Assembly (NCBI RefSeq): GCF_018614585.1
Contig: NZ_JAGGOI010000004.1
Span: forward strand, 62,001-126,000
Reading direction: 5' to 3'
Length of the DNA stretch: 64,000 bases
Source: Streptomyces sp. ISL-1
GTDB lineage: Bacteria; Actinomycetota; Actinomycetes; Streptomycetales; Streptomycetaceae
Shown: piece by piece, positions 35,995-45,468 of the stretch
Numbering within the stretch: the first letter of the stretch is position 1
Layout of the letters: the number at the start of each line of letters is the position of its first letter
The notes under the pieces: model-generated
Seen by the model: the letters and a program-made list of their open reading frames with translations, nothing else
What the model was told of the DNA's origin: nothing
Database searches by the model: none
Position numbers and translations under genes: made by a program

Positions 35995-37635
35995 ATGCCG
36001 AACGAGCACGCGGGACAGCCGGCGCGGCCCGAAGACCTCATCGATACGCCTCGGCTGGTGACCGCGTACTACGCCTTGCACCCCGATCCGGCCGAACCCG
36101 CCCAGCGTGTCGCCTTCGGCACGTCGGGACACCGGGGTTCCTCCCTCGCCGCCGCCTTCAACGAGGACCACATCGCCGCGACCAGCCAGGCGATCTGCGA
36201 GTACCGAGCCCAGCAGGGGACCGACGGCCCGCTGTTCCTCGGCGCCGACACCCATGCGCTGTCCGAACCCGCCCGGGTGACCGCTGTGGAGGTCTTCGCG
36301 GCGAACGGCGTCACCGTGCTCATCGACTCCGCCGACGGCTACACCCCCACCCCGGCCGTGTCCCATGCCATCCTCGCCCACAACCGCGGGCGCACCTCCG
36401 GCCGGGCCGACGGCGTGGTCGTCACGCCCTCGCACAATCCCCCGTCCGACGGCGGCTTCAAGTACAACCCGCCGAACGGCGGGCCTGCCGGTTCAAAGGC
36501 GACCGGCTGGATCCAGGAGCGCGCCAACGAGATCATCACGGGCGGTCTGAAGGACGTACGGCGGCTGCACTACGCCAAGGCGCTGGCCGCGCCGGCCACC
36601 GGACGGTACGACTTCCTCGGCGCCTATGTGCGAGATCTGCCTTCCGTACTCGACCTGGACGCGGTCCGCGCCGCGGGTGTGCGCATCGGCGCCGATCCGC
36701 TGGGGGGCGCGTCCGTCGCGTACTGGGGCCGCATCGCGGACGAGCATCGCCTCGATCTGACCGTCGTCAATCCGCTCGTCGATCCCACCTGGCGGTTCAT
36801 GACCCTGGACTGGGACGGCAAGATCCGGATGGACTGCTCCTCGCCGTATGCGATGGCGTCGCTGATCGAGGGCCGCGACCGCTTCCAGATCGCCACCGGC
36901 AACGACGCCGACGCCGACCGGCACGGCGTCGTCACCCCGGACGACGGACTGATGAACCCCAACCACTATCTCGCCGCCGCCATCGCCTATCTCTACAGCC
37001 ACCGCGAACAGTGGCCGGACGACATCGGCATCGGCAAGACACTGGTGTCGTCGAGCATGATCGACCGGGTGGCGGCCGACCTCGGCCGGGAGCTGATGGA
37101 AGTGCCAGTCGGTTTCAAGTGGTTCGTGGACGGGCTGGCCGACGGCACCCTCGGCTTCGGCGGTGAGGAGTCCGCCGGGGCCTCCTTCCTACGCCGTGAC
37201 GGCTCGGCGTGGACCACCGACAAGGACGGCATCATCCTGGCCCTGCTCGCGTCCGAGATCCTGGCCGTGACGGAGCGGACGCCGAGCGAGCACTACGCGT
37301 CGCTCACCGCCCGGTTCGGCGAGCCGGCCTACGCCCGTGTCGACGCTCCCGCGACCCGCGAGGAGAAGGCCGTACTGAGCCGGCTCTCTCCCGACCAGGT
37401 GACGGCCGACACCCTTGCCGGGGAACCGATCACCGCCGTGCTCACACAGGCTCCGGGCAACGGGGCGGCCATCGGTGGCATCAAGGTGATCACCACCAAC
37501 GCCTGGTTCGCCGCGCGCCCTTCGGGTACCGAGGACGTCTACAAGGTGTACGCCGAGTCCTTTCTGGGACCGGACCATCTGACGCGCGTGCAGGAGGAGG
37601 CCCGGTCCGTCGTGGCGGCGGCATTGAACACCTGA
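35995..37635 (+). CDS. pgm: Phosphoglucomutase (alpha-D-glucose phosphate-specific)
   Basis: The product has 546 residues, exactly the usual length, from ATG 35995 with GGAGG 9 nt upstream. The catalytic phosphoserine loop is [13 protein letters not shown], the Mg-binding loop is [10 protein letters not shown], the sugar-binding loop is [13 protein letters not shown], and the phosphate-binding loop is [11 protein letters not shown]. It interconverts glucose-1-phosphate and glucose-6-phosphate. It probably stands alone, since only debris precedes it and an oppositely purposed sigma-lectin gene follows 242 bp later. It complements the beta-specific mutase at 13.3 kb. Confidence 0.96.
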   Translation: MPNEHAGQPARPEDLIDTPRLVTAYYALHPDPAEPAQRVAFGTSGHRGSSLAAAFNEDHIAATSQAICEYRAQQGTDGPLFLGADTHALSEPARVTAVEVFAANGVTVLIDSADGYTPTPAVSHAILAHNRGRTSGRADGVVVTPSHNPPSDGGFKYNPPNGGPAGSKATGWIQERANEIITGGLKDVRRLHYAKALAAPATGRYDFLGAYVRDLPSVLDLDAVRAAGVRIGADPLGGASVAYWGRIADEHRLDLTVVNPLVDPTWRFMTLDWDGKIRMDCSSPYAMASLIEGRDRFQIATGNDADADRHGVVTPDDGLMNPNHYLAAAIAYLYSHREQWPDDIGIGKTLVSSSMIDRVAADLGRELMEVPVGFKWFVDGLADGTLGFGGEESAGASFLRRDGSAWTTDKDGIILALLASEILAVTERTPSEHYASLTARFGEPAYARVDAPATREEKAVLSRLSPDQVTADTLAGEPITAVLTQAPGNGAAIGGIKVITTNAWFAARPSGTEDVYKVYAESFLGPDHLTRVQEEARSVVAAALNT

Positions 37636-37752
37636 CCGCTCCCCTCGAAAATGGCAGGGCCGCGGTGTTCCTCTGCAGCGACGCCTCAAGCGGGCATCAT
37701 CGGCCGCCAAGGCTGTTCCGCACACGGGGTGGCTTTCGGCCACGAGTTACCT

Positions 37753-37834
37753 GCGGAAACACCTTTCCCTGCAGATCCCACTGGTTCACTATGGGCTCTT
37801 GTTTCCTGCTGGTAACACGCTGGCGTGTTTCCGC
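37753..37834. promoter_or_regulatory. Nested inverted repeats upstream of the sigma-lectin gene
   Basis: GCGGAAACAC (37753-37762) and its reverse complement GTGTTTCCGC (37825-37834) bracket 62 bp, and a perfect 16-bp palindrome AACACGCTGGCGTGTT lies at 37814-37829. They sit 44-125 bp upstream of the GTG, a likely control region. Confidence 0.5.
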
Positions 37835-37877
37835 CTGGGCAGGTGGGTCGGTCGCGCCGTAGTGAGGAGTCAAGAGG

Positions 37878-39566
37878 GTGCCAGAGCTCCACTACGGCGG
37901 TCCGGATTCCGCGGGCAACGTACAGGTCTACAGCGCCCTGTCGGACGCGGAGCTCACCGAACGCATTCGCGCCGGTGCCCCGCGCGCCTATCCCGCCGTC
38001 CAGGAACTGAAGCGCCGTCATCTGTCCGCTGTCCTCACCTATGCCCGGCTCTGCGGACGCAACCAGGTCGCGGGGAACCAGCTGGCCATCCAGACGTTCG
38101 ATCTCGCTGCCCAGGAGGCGTGCCGGGGCATCCAGCCGCGGGGCAACTGGCGTCACCATTTGCTGATGCTTGTTCAGCGGGTAGGCCTCACCTGGGCCGA
38201 CAGCGGCCGAGGGGACCGGCTCCAACCCGACTTCGTCGCATGGACCGATGACCTTGCCGACTTCACGCCACCGGGTCTTCCGGAGTCCCGACGCCTTCGG
38301 TTCGAGGAGTCGTCCGCCATGCTCACCGGCTTCTACCAGCTGCCTGAGCTGATGCGGGGCGTCCTCTGGTACGCGCTGGTGGACGAGGAGCCGGATGCCA
38401 CGGTGGCCGGCTTCCTCGGCGCCGAAGCGAATTCCGTTCCCGAGCTGCGGGACAAGGCGCGCCACGCCATGCGCCAGGCCTATGTGCGGGCGTATCTGGA
38501 GCTTTGCGGGGACCGGAAGTGTCTGGGGTTCCGACGCATCATCGAGGCGGCTGCGAAGCCGGGGGACGGGCGCCGCAGCGAGGATCTGACGCTCCATCTG
38601 GTCGAATGCCCCAGCTGCACCACGCTGGTCGACGAGCTGACGCGGATGGCGGACGACCCGCGAGCCGTGTTTGCCGAGGGCCTGCTCGGGTGGGGCGGCG
38701 CGGCCTATGCGGCTCGCGGCCCCGTACGACGCGGCCTGCTCGACGTCGTACCGGCCCAGCTCGACCGGTCAACGGCCGGTATGGCGCCGTTCACTGACTC
38801 CGCGAAGCTGATGCAGAGCGACGTGATGCCGCAAGGGGGCGCAAGGCGGCTGTCCCCGCCCGTCCTCCTCGTCGCGGTCGCTGTCGCGGCCGCCGTCGTC
38901 GCCGGCACTCTTCTGGCGGCCGCCTCCGAGGACTCCCGTCCGGTACGCGACCACGCGGAGGAGCCCCCGCTCCGGCCGGCCTGGCCCACCTCGGCCGTGT
39001 CTTCTCCCTCCCCGTCGCCGAGCCCCACCCCGGAGCCGTCGAAGAAGCCTTCGCCCTCGCCGAGCCCCACCACCTCGGCTCCCGCCCCCGAGCGCCCGGC
39101 GCCCACTCCCTCGAAGAGCGCCCCGCCCCGGCCGGTGCCGATCGTCCCGGGCGGCGGCTTCACCCAGGTCGTCAACGCGGGTTCCGGACTGTGCCTGGAC
39201 ATCGTGAACGGAGTGATGGAGAACCGTACCGACGTCTTCACCGCGCGCTGCAACGGCGCCCCGACCCAGCAGTGGAGTCTGGACTTCATCGGCCTTCTGC
39301 GCAGCAGCGCAGATCCCGACTACTGCCTGGACTCGCGAGGCGACACCGATCGCGGCGTGGGCATCTGGTCCTGCTCCTCCGTCAACGGCAGGAACGGCCT
39401 GAATCTGCTCTTCACCGTCGATGGGTCAGGGGTAATACACTCACAGATCGCGCCCGACTTCGCCGTTGAACCCCAAAGAAGCTCTGAGGGCAGTCTGCTC
39501 GACTTCGACCCCACCGACGGAGACAGCGACCAGCACTGGACCGCCGGCGCGTCGCCGAAGGACTAG
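37878..39566 (+). CDS. Fusion of sigma-like region, zinc finger, membrane segment and ricin-type lectin
   Basis: The product has 562 residues from GTG 37878. Residues about 20-215 follow an ECF-sigma-like layout (LSDAELTERIRAGAPRAYPA; then a region-4-like helix set around TVAGFLGAEANSVPELRDKA). At about 240 lies an anti-sigma-type zinc motif HLVECPSC (HxxxCxxC). Residues about 325-350 form one membrane helix (PVLLVAVAVAAAVVAGTLLA). A Ser/Pro/Lys linker then leads to a ricin-B lectin (VNAGSGLCLDIVNGVMENRT, QQWSLDF) outside the membrane. I infer a one-protein carbohydrate-sensing module, with a cytoplasmic regulator part and an external sugar-binding part. DNA binding is unproven; the sigma part is divergent. 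Confidence 0.8.
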   Translation: MPELHYGGPDSAGNVQVYSALSDAELTERIRAGAPRAYPAVQELKRRHLSAVLTYARLCGRNQVAGNQLAIQTFDLAAQEACRGIQPRGNWRHHLLMLVQRVGLTWADSGRGDRLQPDFVAWTDDLADFTPPGLPESRRLRFEESSAMLTGFYQLPELMRGVLWYALVDEEPDATVAGFLGAEANSVPELRDKARHAMRQAYVRAYLELCGDRKCLGFRRIIEAAAKPGDGRRSEDLTLHLVECPSCTTLVDELTRMADDPRAVFAEGLLGWGGAAYAARGPVRRGLLDVVPAQLDRSTAGMAPFTDSAKLMQSDVMPQGGARRLSPPVLLVAVAVAAAVVAGTLLAAASEDSRPVRDHAEEPPLRPAWPTSAVSSPSPSPSPTPEPSKKPSPSPSPTTSAPAPERPAPTPSKSAPPRPVPIVPGGGFTQVVNAGSGLCLDIVNGVMENRTDVFTARCNGAPTQQWSLDFIGLLRSSADPDYCLDSRGDTDRGVGIWSCSSVNGRNGLNLLFTVDGSGVIHSQIAPDFAVEPQRSSEGSLLDFDPTDGDSDQHWTAGASPKD

Positions 39567-39569
39567 GAG

Positions 39570-40031
39570 TTGCAGGAACGGCTGCGGCCGTTTCGAGCTC
39601 AAACGCTGCCGAGCGGTGGCGCCGCACGCCCCGACGGCCGCCGCGTGGTCACCGACGACCAGGCGGGCACGTTCGCCGTGGTCACCGGAGACGTGCTGAC
39701 CGCACCGGCGGACGCCGATCTTGCCCCCACGCACTACAGGGACTGGCTTCAGCAGCCATAGACGGACGCGGGGGCCGCGGGACCGGTGGCAGCCGCGGCG
39801 CCGGGTGGGGCCCTCATACCTGTGGCGGCACGACACTTCGCGTTCCTGACCGCCGCGCTCATGTCCATCGTGCCGGCCCTCGCCGGTGTCAGCGGCGCCA
39901 CCGGCGCCCCGGGCGCCCGGATGACCGACACCATGCTGGGTTGCCTGATCGCCTTCGGGTTGGGACATCTGCCTCGGCTCGGTGGCCGACAGCCGGCCGC
40001 TGACGAGCACTGGGCCTGGGCCGCGCAGTAG
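39570..40031 (+). other. Possible small gene remnants
   Basis: Two short frames follow the lectin gene. 39570-39761 (TTG start) ends VVTGDVLTAPADADLAPTHY. 39786-40031 contains a hydrophobic stretch FAFLTAALMSIVPALAGVSG and ARMTDTMLGCLIAFGLGHLP, reminiscent of FUSC-type aromatic-acid exporters. Neither has a good ribosome site. They are probably tails of lost genes; low confidence. Confidence 0.3.
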
Positions 40032-40123
40032 CCCGCGGGTGCGCGCTCCGGGTGAGGCGGCGACCTCCAGCCGCACGGGGCGCGGACGCGGACCCCGAGC
40101 CCTGCGGTGCCGGGCGGCAGCAC

Positions 40124-40154
40124 GGCCCACCGCGCGGCAGCCGCGCGGTGGGCC
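40124..40154. terminator. Strong hairpin terminator after the acyl-CoA dehydrogenase gene
   Basis: A perfect 14-bp stem (GGCCCACCGCGCGG and its complement) with a 3-nt loop lies 68 bp past the stop of the leftward gene ending at 40223. Confidence 0.85.
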
Positions 40155-40222
40155 ATGGCAGGCGGGGTACTGCTCCCCTGGAACGTGATCGCCGACTGTC
40201 GACGGCCCCAGTGGCCGCGTTG

Positions 40223-41947
40223 TTACGGCGCCATCTCGTACGCCCCGGACAGTGCCTCGACACGCTCCCAGACGCGCGCCGAACGCGCTTCGTCGACAAC
40301 GGGACGCCGGACCGCGCCGAGCGCCCAACGCTGCTGTTCCGCGGTGGCGGAGTCCTTGCCGTGCAGCTCGACGGCGTGCGCGGAGAAGTCGCGTACGAGG
40401 ACGGAGAACAGCTCGTCGAGCACGTCCTCGTCCAGGCCCGTCAGGCGGGCCTGCTCCAGGATCAGCTGTCCGTGCACCACCAGCGCGAACAGCTGGCCGA
40501 CAGAGAGAAGAAGATCCAGGTCGCGGCTCTGCTCCTCGTCGGGAGCGGCGGTGGTGACGAACTCGCACAGAGCGTCGGCCTGCTCCCGGAGCCGGGCGAC
40601 GTTCGGCACTTCGGCGTACGCGTCGTAGGCGGTGCGCCAGTCGTGGAAGCGTACGGAGCCAAGGCCCCGGGCCGGCCCCTGCCGGAAGAGGAACGCGTCG
40701 TCGGCCGCGTCGAGGCGGGTCGGCACAGCCGCGTAATCGGCGGGGTGCAGCAGGTGGTTGCGCATGAACTTGAGGATCAGCGCGAGGTTGACGTGGACCG
40801 TGCCCTCGAGCTTGGGCAGCCCCCGAATCTCGACGGCGGCCTGGGCGAAGTAGGTGTCCTTCTCGAAGCCCTTGGCGGCGATGACGTCCCACATCAGGTC
40901 GATGACCTTCTCGCCCTCCGTGGTCACCTTCATCTTCGTCATCGGGTTGAACAGCAGGTAGCGGCGGTCGTCGGGGCCGGCTGAGCGGAAGTAGTCGACG
41001 GCGCGGTCGCTGAACAGCTTCATGCCGACGAGACGGACGTATGCGTCGGCCAGCTCGCGGCGCACGTGCGGGAAGGCGGTGACGGGGCGGCCGTAGAGGA
41101 TGCGGTTGTGCGCGTGGGTGACGGCCTCGTACATCGCGTGCTCGCAGATGCCTATCGAGGCGGTGCAGAGGTTGAACTTGCCGACGTTGACGGTGTTGAG
41201 GGCGGCGTCGAAGGCGGCGCGGCCGGTGTGCAGTACGTCGTCGGGGCCGACCGGGTAGTCGTCGAGCCGGAACTCGCTGACGTACTTGGAGGAGTCGACG
41301 ACGTTCTTCACGAGGTGGTACGCCGGGTGGCGGCTGTCGGCGGCGAAGAAGACGTAACCGTCCGGGCCCTCGATGTCGGTGCGGCGGCCGAAGACGGAGA
41401 CGAGCCCGGCGGCGTTGCCGTTGCCGATGTAGTACTTCGAGCCGCTTGCCCGGAAGCCACCGTTGCCATCGGGCTCCAGCAGCATGTCGGTGGAGTAGAT
41501 GTCTGCGCCGTGGGTCCTCTCGGACAGGCCGAAGGCGAACACCTCGCCCTGGGAGAGGAGTTCAGCCGCGCGGGTGCGAGCAGCGGTGTTGTCGCTCTGC
41601 CAGACCGGGCCGAGACCAAGGATGGTCACCTGCCACGCGTACCAGTAGTCGAGGCCGTAGAACCCGAAGATCTCGTTGAGCGCGGCGATCCGGCCGGTGT
41701 CCCAGCGCTTTTCGTCCTGTCCGTCGGTGGCGGCCGAGGCCGGGGTGAGGAAGGTCGCGAACAGTCCTTCCTTGGCGGAGAACGCGAGGAAGTCCGCCAG
41801 CCAGGTGCGGGAGCGGTAGTCCTCGATCAGCTTGCGCTTGCCGCGGTCCTCGAACCAGTCGACAGTGGCGCGCAGGAGCCTGCGGGTCTCGGGGTCGAAG
41901 TGCGCCGGGTCGTACGTGCGCGGGTTGAACAGCAGGGGGTCGGCCAT
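40223..41947 (-). CDS. Acyl-CoA dehydrogenase/oxidase family protein
   Basis: The product has 574 residues, longer than classical dehydrogenases (about 380) and closer to the acyl-CoA oxidase or FadE-like class. Recognisable blocks are FAFGLSERTHGADIYSTDML (FAD/substrate loop), GSKYYIGNGNAAGLVSVFGR, and CEHAMYEAVTHAHNRILYGR, which is followed by PVTAFPHVRRELADAYVRLV. It should desaturate an acyl-CoA with flavin. The upstream PadR gene ends 79 bp before it on the same strand, so both likely share the PadR-controlled promoter. Confidence 0.88.
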   Translation of the reverse strand: MADPLLFNPRTYDPAHFDPETRRLLRATVDWFEDRGKRKLIEDYRSRTWLADFLAFSAKEGLFATFLTPASAATDGQDEKRWDTGRIAALNEIFGFYGLDYWYAWQVTILGLGPVWQSDNTAARTRAAELLSQGEVFAFGLSERTHGADIYSTDMLLEPDGNGGFRASGSKYYIGNGNAAGLVSVFGRRTDIEGPDGYVFFAADSRHPAYHLVKNVVDSSKYVSEFRLDDYPVGPDDVLHTGRAAFDAALNTVNVGKFNLCTASIGICEHAMYEAVTHAHNRILYGRPVTAFPHVRRELADAYVRLVGMKLFSDRAVDYFRSAGPDDRRYLLFNPMTKMKVTTEGEKVIDLMWDVIAAKGFEKDTYFAQAAVEIRGLPKLEGTVHVNLALILKFMRNHLLHPADYAAVPTRLDAADDAFLFRQGPARGLGSVRFHDWRTAYDAYAEVPNVARLREQADALCEFVTTAAPDEEQSRDLDLLLSVGQLFALVVHGQLILEQARLTGLDEDVLDELFSVLVRDFSAHAVELHGKDSATAEQQRWALGAVRRPVVDEARSARVWERVEALSGAYEMAP

Positions 41948-42026
41948 GAGGTTCGCCTTCCGAGGTGCTGAGAGGTGAAGGTTGCGGTTGCTGGTTGCTG
42001 ATTGCTGATGGAAAAGGCGGGGCAGT

Positions 42027-42593
42027 TCAGGTGCGCGGGCGTGACGCGCCGAGCCGGTGGACGGTGGCGAGTACGTCGTCGAGCCAGGCGATCGTCATCC
42101 GCTCGTACGCGATGCCGCCGCGCAGCACGACATGCTGCAGTTCCTGACCGGCGTCGGGCGGTGCGGAGGCCTCGGGCCCGGTGAAGTCACACAGTTCCCC
42201 GGCGAGATAGTGCGCAAGCCGGTCGCTGTGCACCTGGCGGTGCCGCTCGACTTCGTGGATCAGCGCGGAAGGGTCGTCGAAGGCCGCGCCGCGGATCTTC
42301 ACGGCGAGGTCGTGCCGGACGCTCTCGGATTCGATCGGCTCGTGCAGCCACTGAGAGAGAGCGGCCCGGCCGAGGCCGGCGACGGAGTACTCCTTCTTGT
42401 CCGGCCGGCCCTGCTGCGGCACCTCGCGGACGCCGAGCAGGCCGTCACTCTCCATGCGCTTGAGAACGCGGTAGATCTGCTGGTGCGTGGCGGTCCAGAA
42501 GTAACCGATGGACCGCTCGAACCGCCGGGCCAGCTCATAGCCGGAGCCCGGCTTCTCCAGCAGAGAGACGAGGATCGCGTGTTCGAGCGCCAT
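42027..42593 (-). CDS. PadR-family transcriptional regulator
   Basis: The product has 188 residues. The winged-helix domain begins MALEHAILVSLLEKPGSGYE and continues FWTATHQQIYRVLKRMESDG and LLGVREVPQQGRPDKKEYSV, the hallmarks of PadR. The C-terminal half is the Vir_act_alpha_C-type dimerisation helix set. The perfect palindrome 12 bp upstream of its start is the probable binding site, so it likely represses itself and the acyl-CoA dehydrogenase. The effector is unknown. Confidence 0.92.
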   Translation of the reverse strand: MALEHAILVSLLEKPGSGYELARRFERSIGYFWTATHQQIYRVLKRMESDGLLGVREVPQQGRPDKKEYSVAGLGRAALSQWLHEPIESESVRHDLAVKIRGAAFDDPSALIHEVERHRQVHSDRLAHYLAGELCDFTGPEASAPPDAGQELQHVVLRGGIAYERMTIAWLDDVLATVHRLGASRPRT

Positions 42594-42604
42594 ACCCCGA
42601 TCCT

Positions 42605-42626
42605 TCTATGCAACTCGTTGCATAGA
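42605..42626 (-). promoter_or_regulatory. PadR operator
   Basis: TCTATGCAAC-TC-GTTGCATAGA is a perfect 10+10 palindrome with 2-nt centre. The ATGCAAnnnnTTGCAT core fits PadR operators. It overlaps the expected core promoter or ribosome-site region of the padR gene. Confidence 0.8.
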
Positions 42627-42840
42627 CAAGCGGCAGTGCCGGGGTGAGACACGGCTCACCCCGGGACGGCGGGGCCCCTCGCTCACCGCGTCCGAGTGGA
42701 TCTGAGGAGAAAAGACGCCGAGGCTGCGCCGAAGCGTGGGTCGAGTACCGCCGCTGCTGGTACGGCGGCGGTCCCGGCTGCAAACGGCCCGAGCCCCGCG
42801 ACAGGCTGGGGCGCCCTTTCAGCCGCGGATGAGGCGCGGA

Positions 42841-43380
42841 TCAGCCGCGGATCAGCAGGACGACGGCGGCCGCCACCACTGCCAGCACAAGCGCGACGAC
42901 GCCGTAGACCAGCCGGTGCGCGCGCAGCACCGGAATGTAGTGGTCGAGGGCGTAGCGGCCGGGGCCGGTGAGGGTGAGCGTCGCGGCGGCGGCCAAAATC
43001 AGTACTTCGTACTCGATACCCTCGGGGGCGAAGAAGCTGCCCCACCCCACGGCGATTGCATTGATCATGACTCCCACGATCGCGGCGCCGGCCAGTGGTG
43101 TGAGCAGGCCGAGGGCAAGACCAAGGCCGCCAAGGGTCTCGCTGAGACCGGCCAGGAGGGCCATGGCCTCGCCGTGTGGATAGCCGCTCAGTTCGAAGCC
43201 CTGCCCGGTGCGGTGGATGCCTGGGCCGCCGAACCAGCCGAACAACTTCTGTGTGCCGTGTACGGCCATCGTCAGGCCGAGCACGAGGCGCAGCAGCAAA
43301 AGCCCGACGTCGTAGGCATGTGGGGAGGGGGCGTCGCGGACGGTAGCGGAATGAGTGGGCGTCCTGGAGGTGGAAGTCAT
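42841..43380 (-). CDS. DoxX-family membrane protein
   Basis: The product has 179 residues. After a polar N-terminus come four membrane helices with the DoxX pattern LRLVLGLTMAVHGTQKLFGW, FGGPGIHRTGQGFELSGYPH and LAGLSETLGGLGLALGLLTP. It is an inner-membrane protein; some relatives support thiosulfate or redox homeostasis, but function varies. It probably stands alone: the gap to padR is about 215 bp and no coupling is seen. Confidence 0.9.
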   Translation of the reverse strand: MTSTSRTPTHSATVRDAPSPHAYDVGLLLLRLVLGLTMAVHGTQKLFGWFGGPGIHRTGQGFELSGYPHGEAMALLAGLSETLGGLGLALGLLTPLAGAAIVGVMINAIAVGWGSFFAPEGIEYEVLILAAAATLTLTGPGRYALDHYIPVLRAHRLVYGVVALVLAVVAAAVVLLIRG

Positions 43381-43929
43381 GAGAACCCCTGAACAGTCAG
43401 ATGGACTGAGGTTTCGACCCCCTTGTCGACGGTAGCCGGAGATCCGGCCGGTCGCCCCAGCAGCTACTCGGTGTCCAGCTCGGCACCGGACGCGCCGGTC
43501 ATTCGGCCCTCCCTCGAGATCGCCCGACGGAGGCGGCGATTATGGGCTCACCGTGCCTGCGGCGGAGAGAGCAGCGGTATATCGGCGCTAAGACCTGTGC
43601 TCCGGAGCCAGGGCTCGACCCGGCTCCGGTCCCGGCCAGGCGCGACCGGCAGGGGACGCGCTCCCCCGCCTGGGCTCGGGCTGTACCGCCGGCGGGAGGG
43701 TGCGCGGTCCGGCCGCGGTGCCGCGAAGGGTCATCGAGGCGGTCGTGGCGGATCGCCGCCGCCATCGGGAGCGAGGGTGCACCTCGTGGTCTTTCCGCTG
43801 CGGGACTCCCGTCGCGAACCCCAGGCCGATCCGATGGCCTGCACCAGGTGGTCCCGCGCCCTGCTCGTCCTCGGGCGCCGACTGCTTTACCGCCGGGCGG
43901 GGGCGACCCGTCGTCCGTACTGAGGCGGC
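43381..43929. other. Intergenic stretch without an assignable gene
   Basis: About 550 bp. A plus-strand frame (43423-43923) is open but has no motif and a low-complexity Arg/Gly composition. I see no RNA gene or repeat. Confidence 0.5.
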
Positions 43930-44037
43930 TCAGCGTCCCAGCACCTTCAAGGGCTTGTCGAGACCGATGTCCAGGAAGCTGTCCGCGCTCGTCTTGTGGA
44001 CGACCGCCTCGTCGGCGGCGGGCGCGAGTTCGGGCAT
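43930..44037 (-). CDS. Possible 35-residue peptide or gene tail
   Basis: MPELAPAADEAVVHKTSADS followed by FLDIGLDKPLKVLGR is in a protein-like frame just downstream of the sigma gene stop (44055). Natural-looking composition suggests either a genuine small gene or the tail of a lost one. There is no clear ribosome site. Confidence 0.3.
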   Translation of the reverse strand: MPELAPAADEAVVHKTSADSFLDIGLDKPLKVLGR

Positions 44038-44054
44038 GATCAGCCGGCCCAGGG

Positions 44055-44963
44055 TCAGGCGAACATGCCGGTGCGAAGCGTGGTGAGCGTGCGGGTGAGG
44101 AGTCGGGAGACGTGCATCTGGGAGATGCCCAGTTCGGCGCCGATCTGAGACTGGGTCATCTCCTGGCCGAAGCGCATCTCGATCATGCGTCGCTCCCGGT
44201 CCTCGAGCCGTTCCAGGAGGGGGGCCAGGGTATGCAGATCTTCCATCGTCTCAAGGGCGGGGTCCGGCGCTCCCATCACGTCGGCGATCGTTCGCGCCTT
44301 GTTGGCCCGGCCGTCGTCGCCGAGGTCGTTGGGCATGTCGAGGGAGCCTGCGATGTAGCCGTTGGAGGCGATGAGGCCTTCGATGATCTCGTCCTCGCTG
44401 AGCTTCATGTGCTCGGCGAGTTCCTTCACCGTCGGGTCGCGGTCCAGGCCGTCGGCGAGCTGTTCCTTTGCCTGGGCGATCCCCACGCGCAGTTCCTGCA
44501 GGCGCCGGGGGACGTGGACGGCCCAGGTGGTGTCGCGGAAGAACCGCTTGATCTCGCCGACGATGCAGGGAACGGCGAAGGAGGCGAACTCGACCTCGCG
44601 GGACAGGTCGAAGCGGTCAATGGCTTTGATGAGACCGATGGTGCCGACCTGGATGATGTCCTCCATGTCGCCGCTGCCGCGGTTACGGAAGCGGCTCGCG
44701 GCGAACCGCACCAGGGTGAGGTTCATCTCGATGAGAGTGTTGCGCGCGTACTGGTACTCGTGCGTGCCCTCCTCGAGAACCTGGAGCCGGTCGAAGAACA
44801 GCTTCGAAAGGGCCTTGGCATCCTTCGGGGCGACCTTCCCCGCGTCCTCGATCCAGGGCAGCTCATCGACGCGGGCCGGCATCGCGACCGGAGAAGACGC
44901 TCCGGCCTCAGCCTGCACGGTGTCGGCCGTCTGCACAGAAGTCCCTGTCATGTCCCCAGCCAT
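44055..44963 (-). CDS. RNA polymerase sigma factor, SigB/SigF family
   Basis: The product has 302 residues. Region 2 shows NLTLVRFAASRFRNRGSGDM and EDIIQVGTIGLIKAIDRFDL, region 3 the LSEDEIIEGLIASNGY stretch, and region 4 MTQSQIGAELGISQMHVSRL. It belongs to the SigB/F/G/H stress and development group that is controlled by partner-switching anti-sigma factors. It is divergent from the STAS and MEDS-ATPase genes at 45.1-46.4 kb, which could regulate it. Its sequence is closely similar to the second sigma factor at 58.7 kb throughout, so the two are recent paralogues or share a regulon. Confidence 0.93.
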   Translation of the reverse strand: MAGDMTGTSVQTADTVQAEAGASSPVAMPARVDELPWIEDAGKVAPKDAKALSKLFFDRLQVLEEGTHEYQYARNTLIEMNLTLVRFAASRFRNRGSGDMEDIIQVGTIGLIKAIDRFDLSREVEFASFAVPCIVGEIKRFFRDTTWAVHVPRRLQELRVGIAQAKEQLADGLDRDPTVKELAEHMKLSEDEIIEGLIASNGYIAGSLDMPNDLGDDGRANKARTIADVMGAPDPALETMEDLHTLAPLLERLEDRERRMIEMRFGQEMTQSQIGAELGISQMHVSRLLTRTLTTLRTGMFA

Positions 44964-45108
44964 TCCGTCGTCGTGCGCTCTTCTCCTAACCGCGCCTTCC
45001 CGGATGTGAGTGCTCCATGTCTGTCACCTTCATTCCGCGTGATCCGGGGAACGCGGTGGAGGTAGGGTCAGCGAAGTGCGACGATGCCGACTCTGTGGGG
45101 GTGGGAGT

Positions 45109-45468
45109 ATGGATGCCTCACTTGGTGCGGACCCGCCGACAGCATCATCGCCACGCAGGTTGGCCGCGTTGGAGATCTGTCCGCTGACGGATGGGCGGGG
45201 GGTGCACGCGGCAGGTGAGATCACTCTGACCACGCGCACGGAGTGGGAGCGGGCACTGGAGGGAATGGTCGACGGGGGTGGGGACGTTTACCTGGATATG
45301 TCTGGGGTGACGTTCGTCGACGTCGCGGGTGCGTCCGCCGTGGCGGTCGCTGCCCAGCATCTGGGCAGCGGCAGGCGCATGGTCCTCAAGGGGCCGCCGC
45401 CCGCGCTGCTGCGCGCTTTGGAGATGTTCTGGCCCGGCTTGGCGGCGATTGAGGTGACGACGAAGTGA
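45109..45468 (+). CDS. STAS-domain anti-sigma factor antagonist-like protein
   Basis: The product has 119 residues from ATG 45109; a GTG at 45076 would add 11 residues without a better ribosome site. The STAS fold is visible in LEICPLTDGRGVHAAGEITL and VYLDMSGVTFVDVAGASAVA. In classical antagonists the loop is DSSG with the phosphorylated Ser; here it is DVAG, so the phosphoacceptor is absent at that position. It may be a non-switchable scaffold. Translation is coupled to the next gene by a GTGA overlap at 45465. Confidence 0.85.
   Translation: MDASLGADPPTASSPRRLAALEICPLTDGRGVHAAGEITLTTRTEWERALEGMVDGGGDVYLDMSGVTFVDVAGASAVAVAAQHLGSGRRMVLKGPPPALLRALEMFWPGLAAIEVTTK

Noticed and set aside
39441..40892. 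483-codon minus-strand frame
   Set aside because: Spans a terminator and the end of the lectin gene, and is Arg-rich without motifs; shadow.
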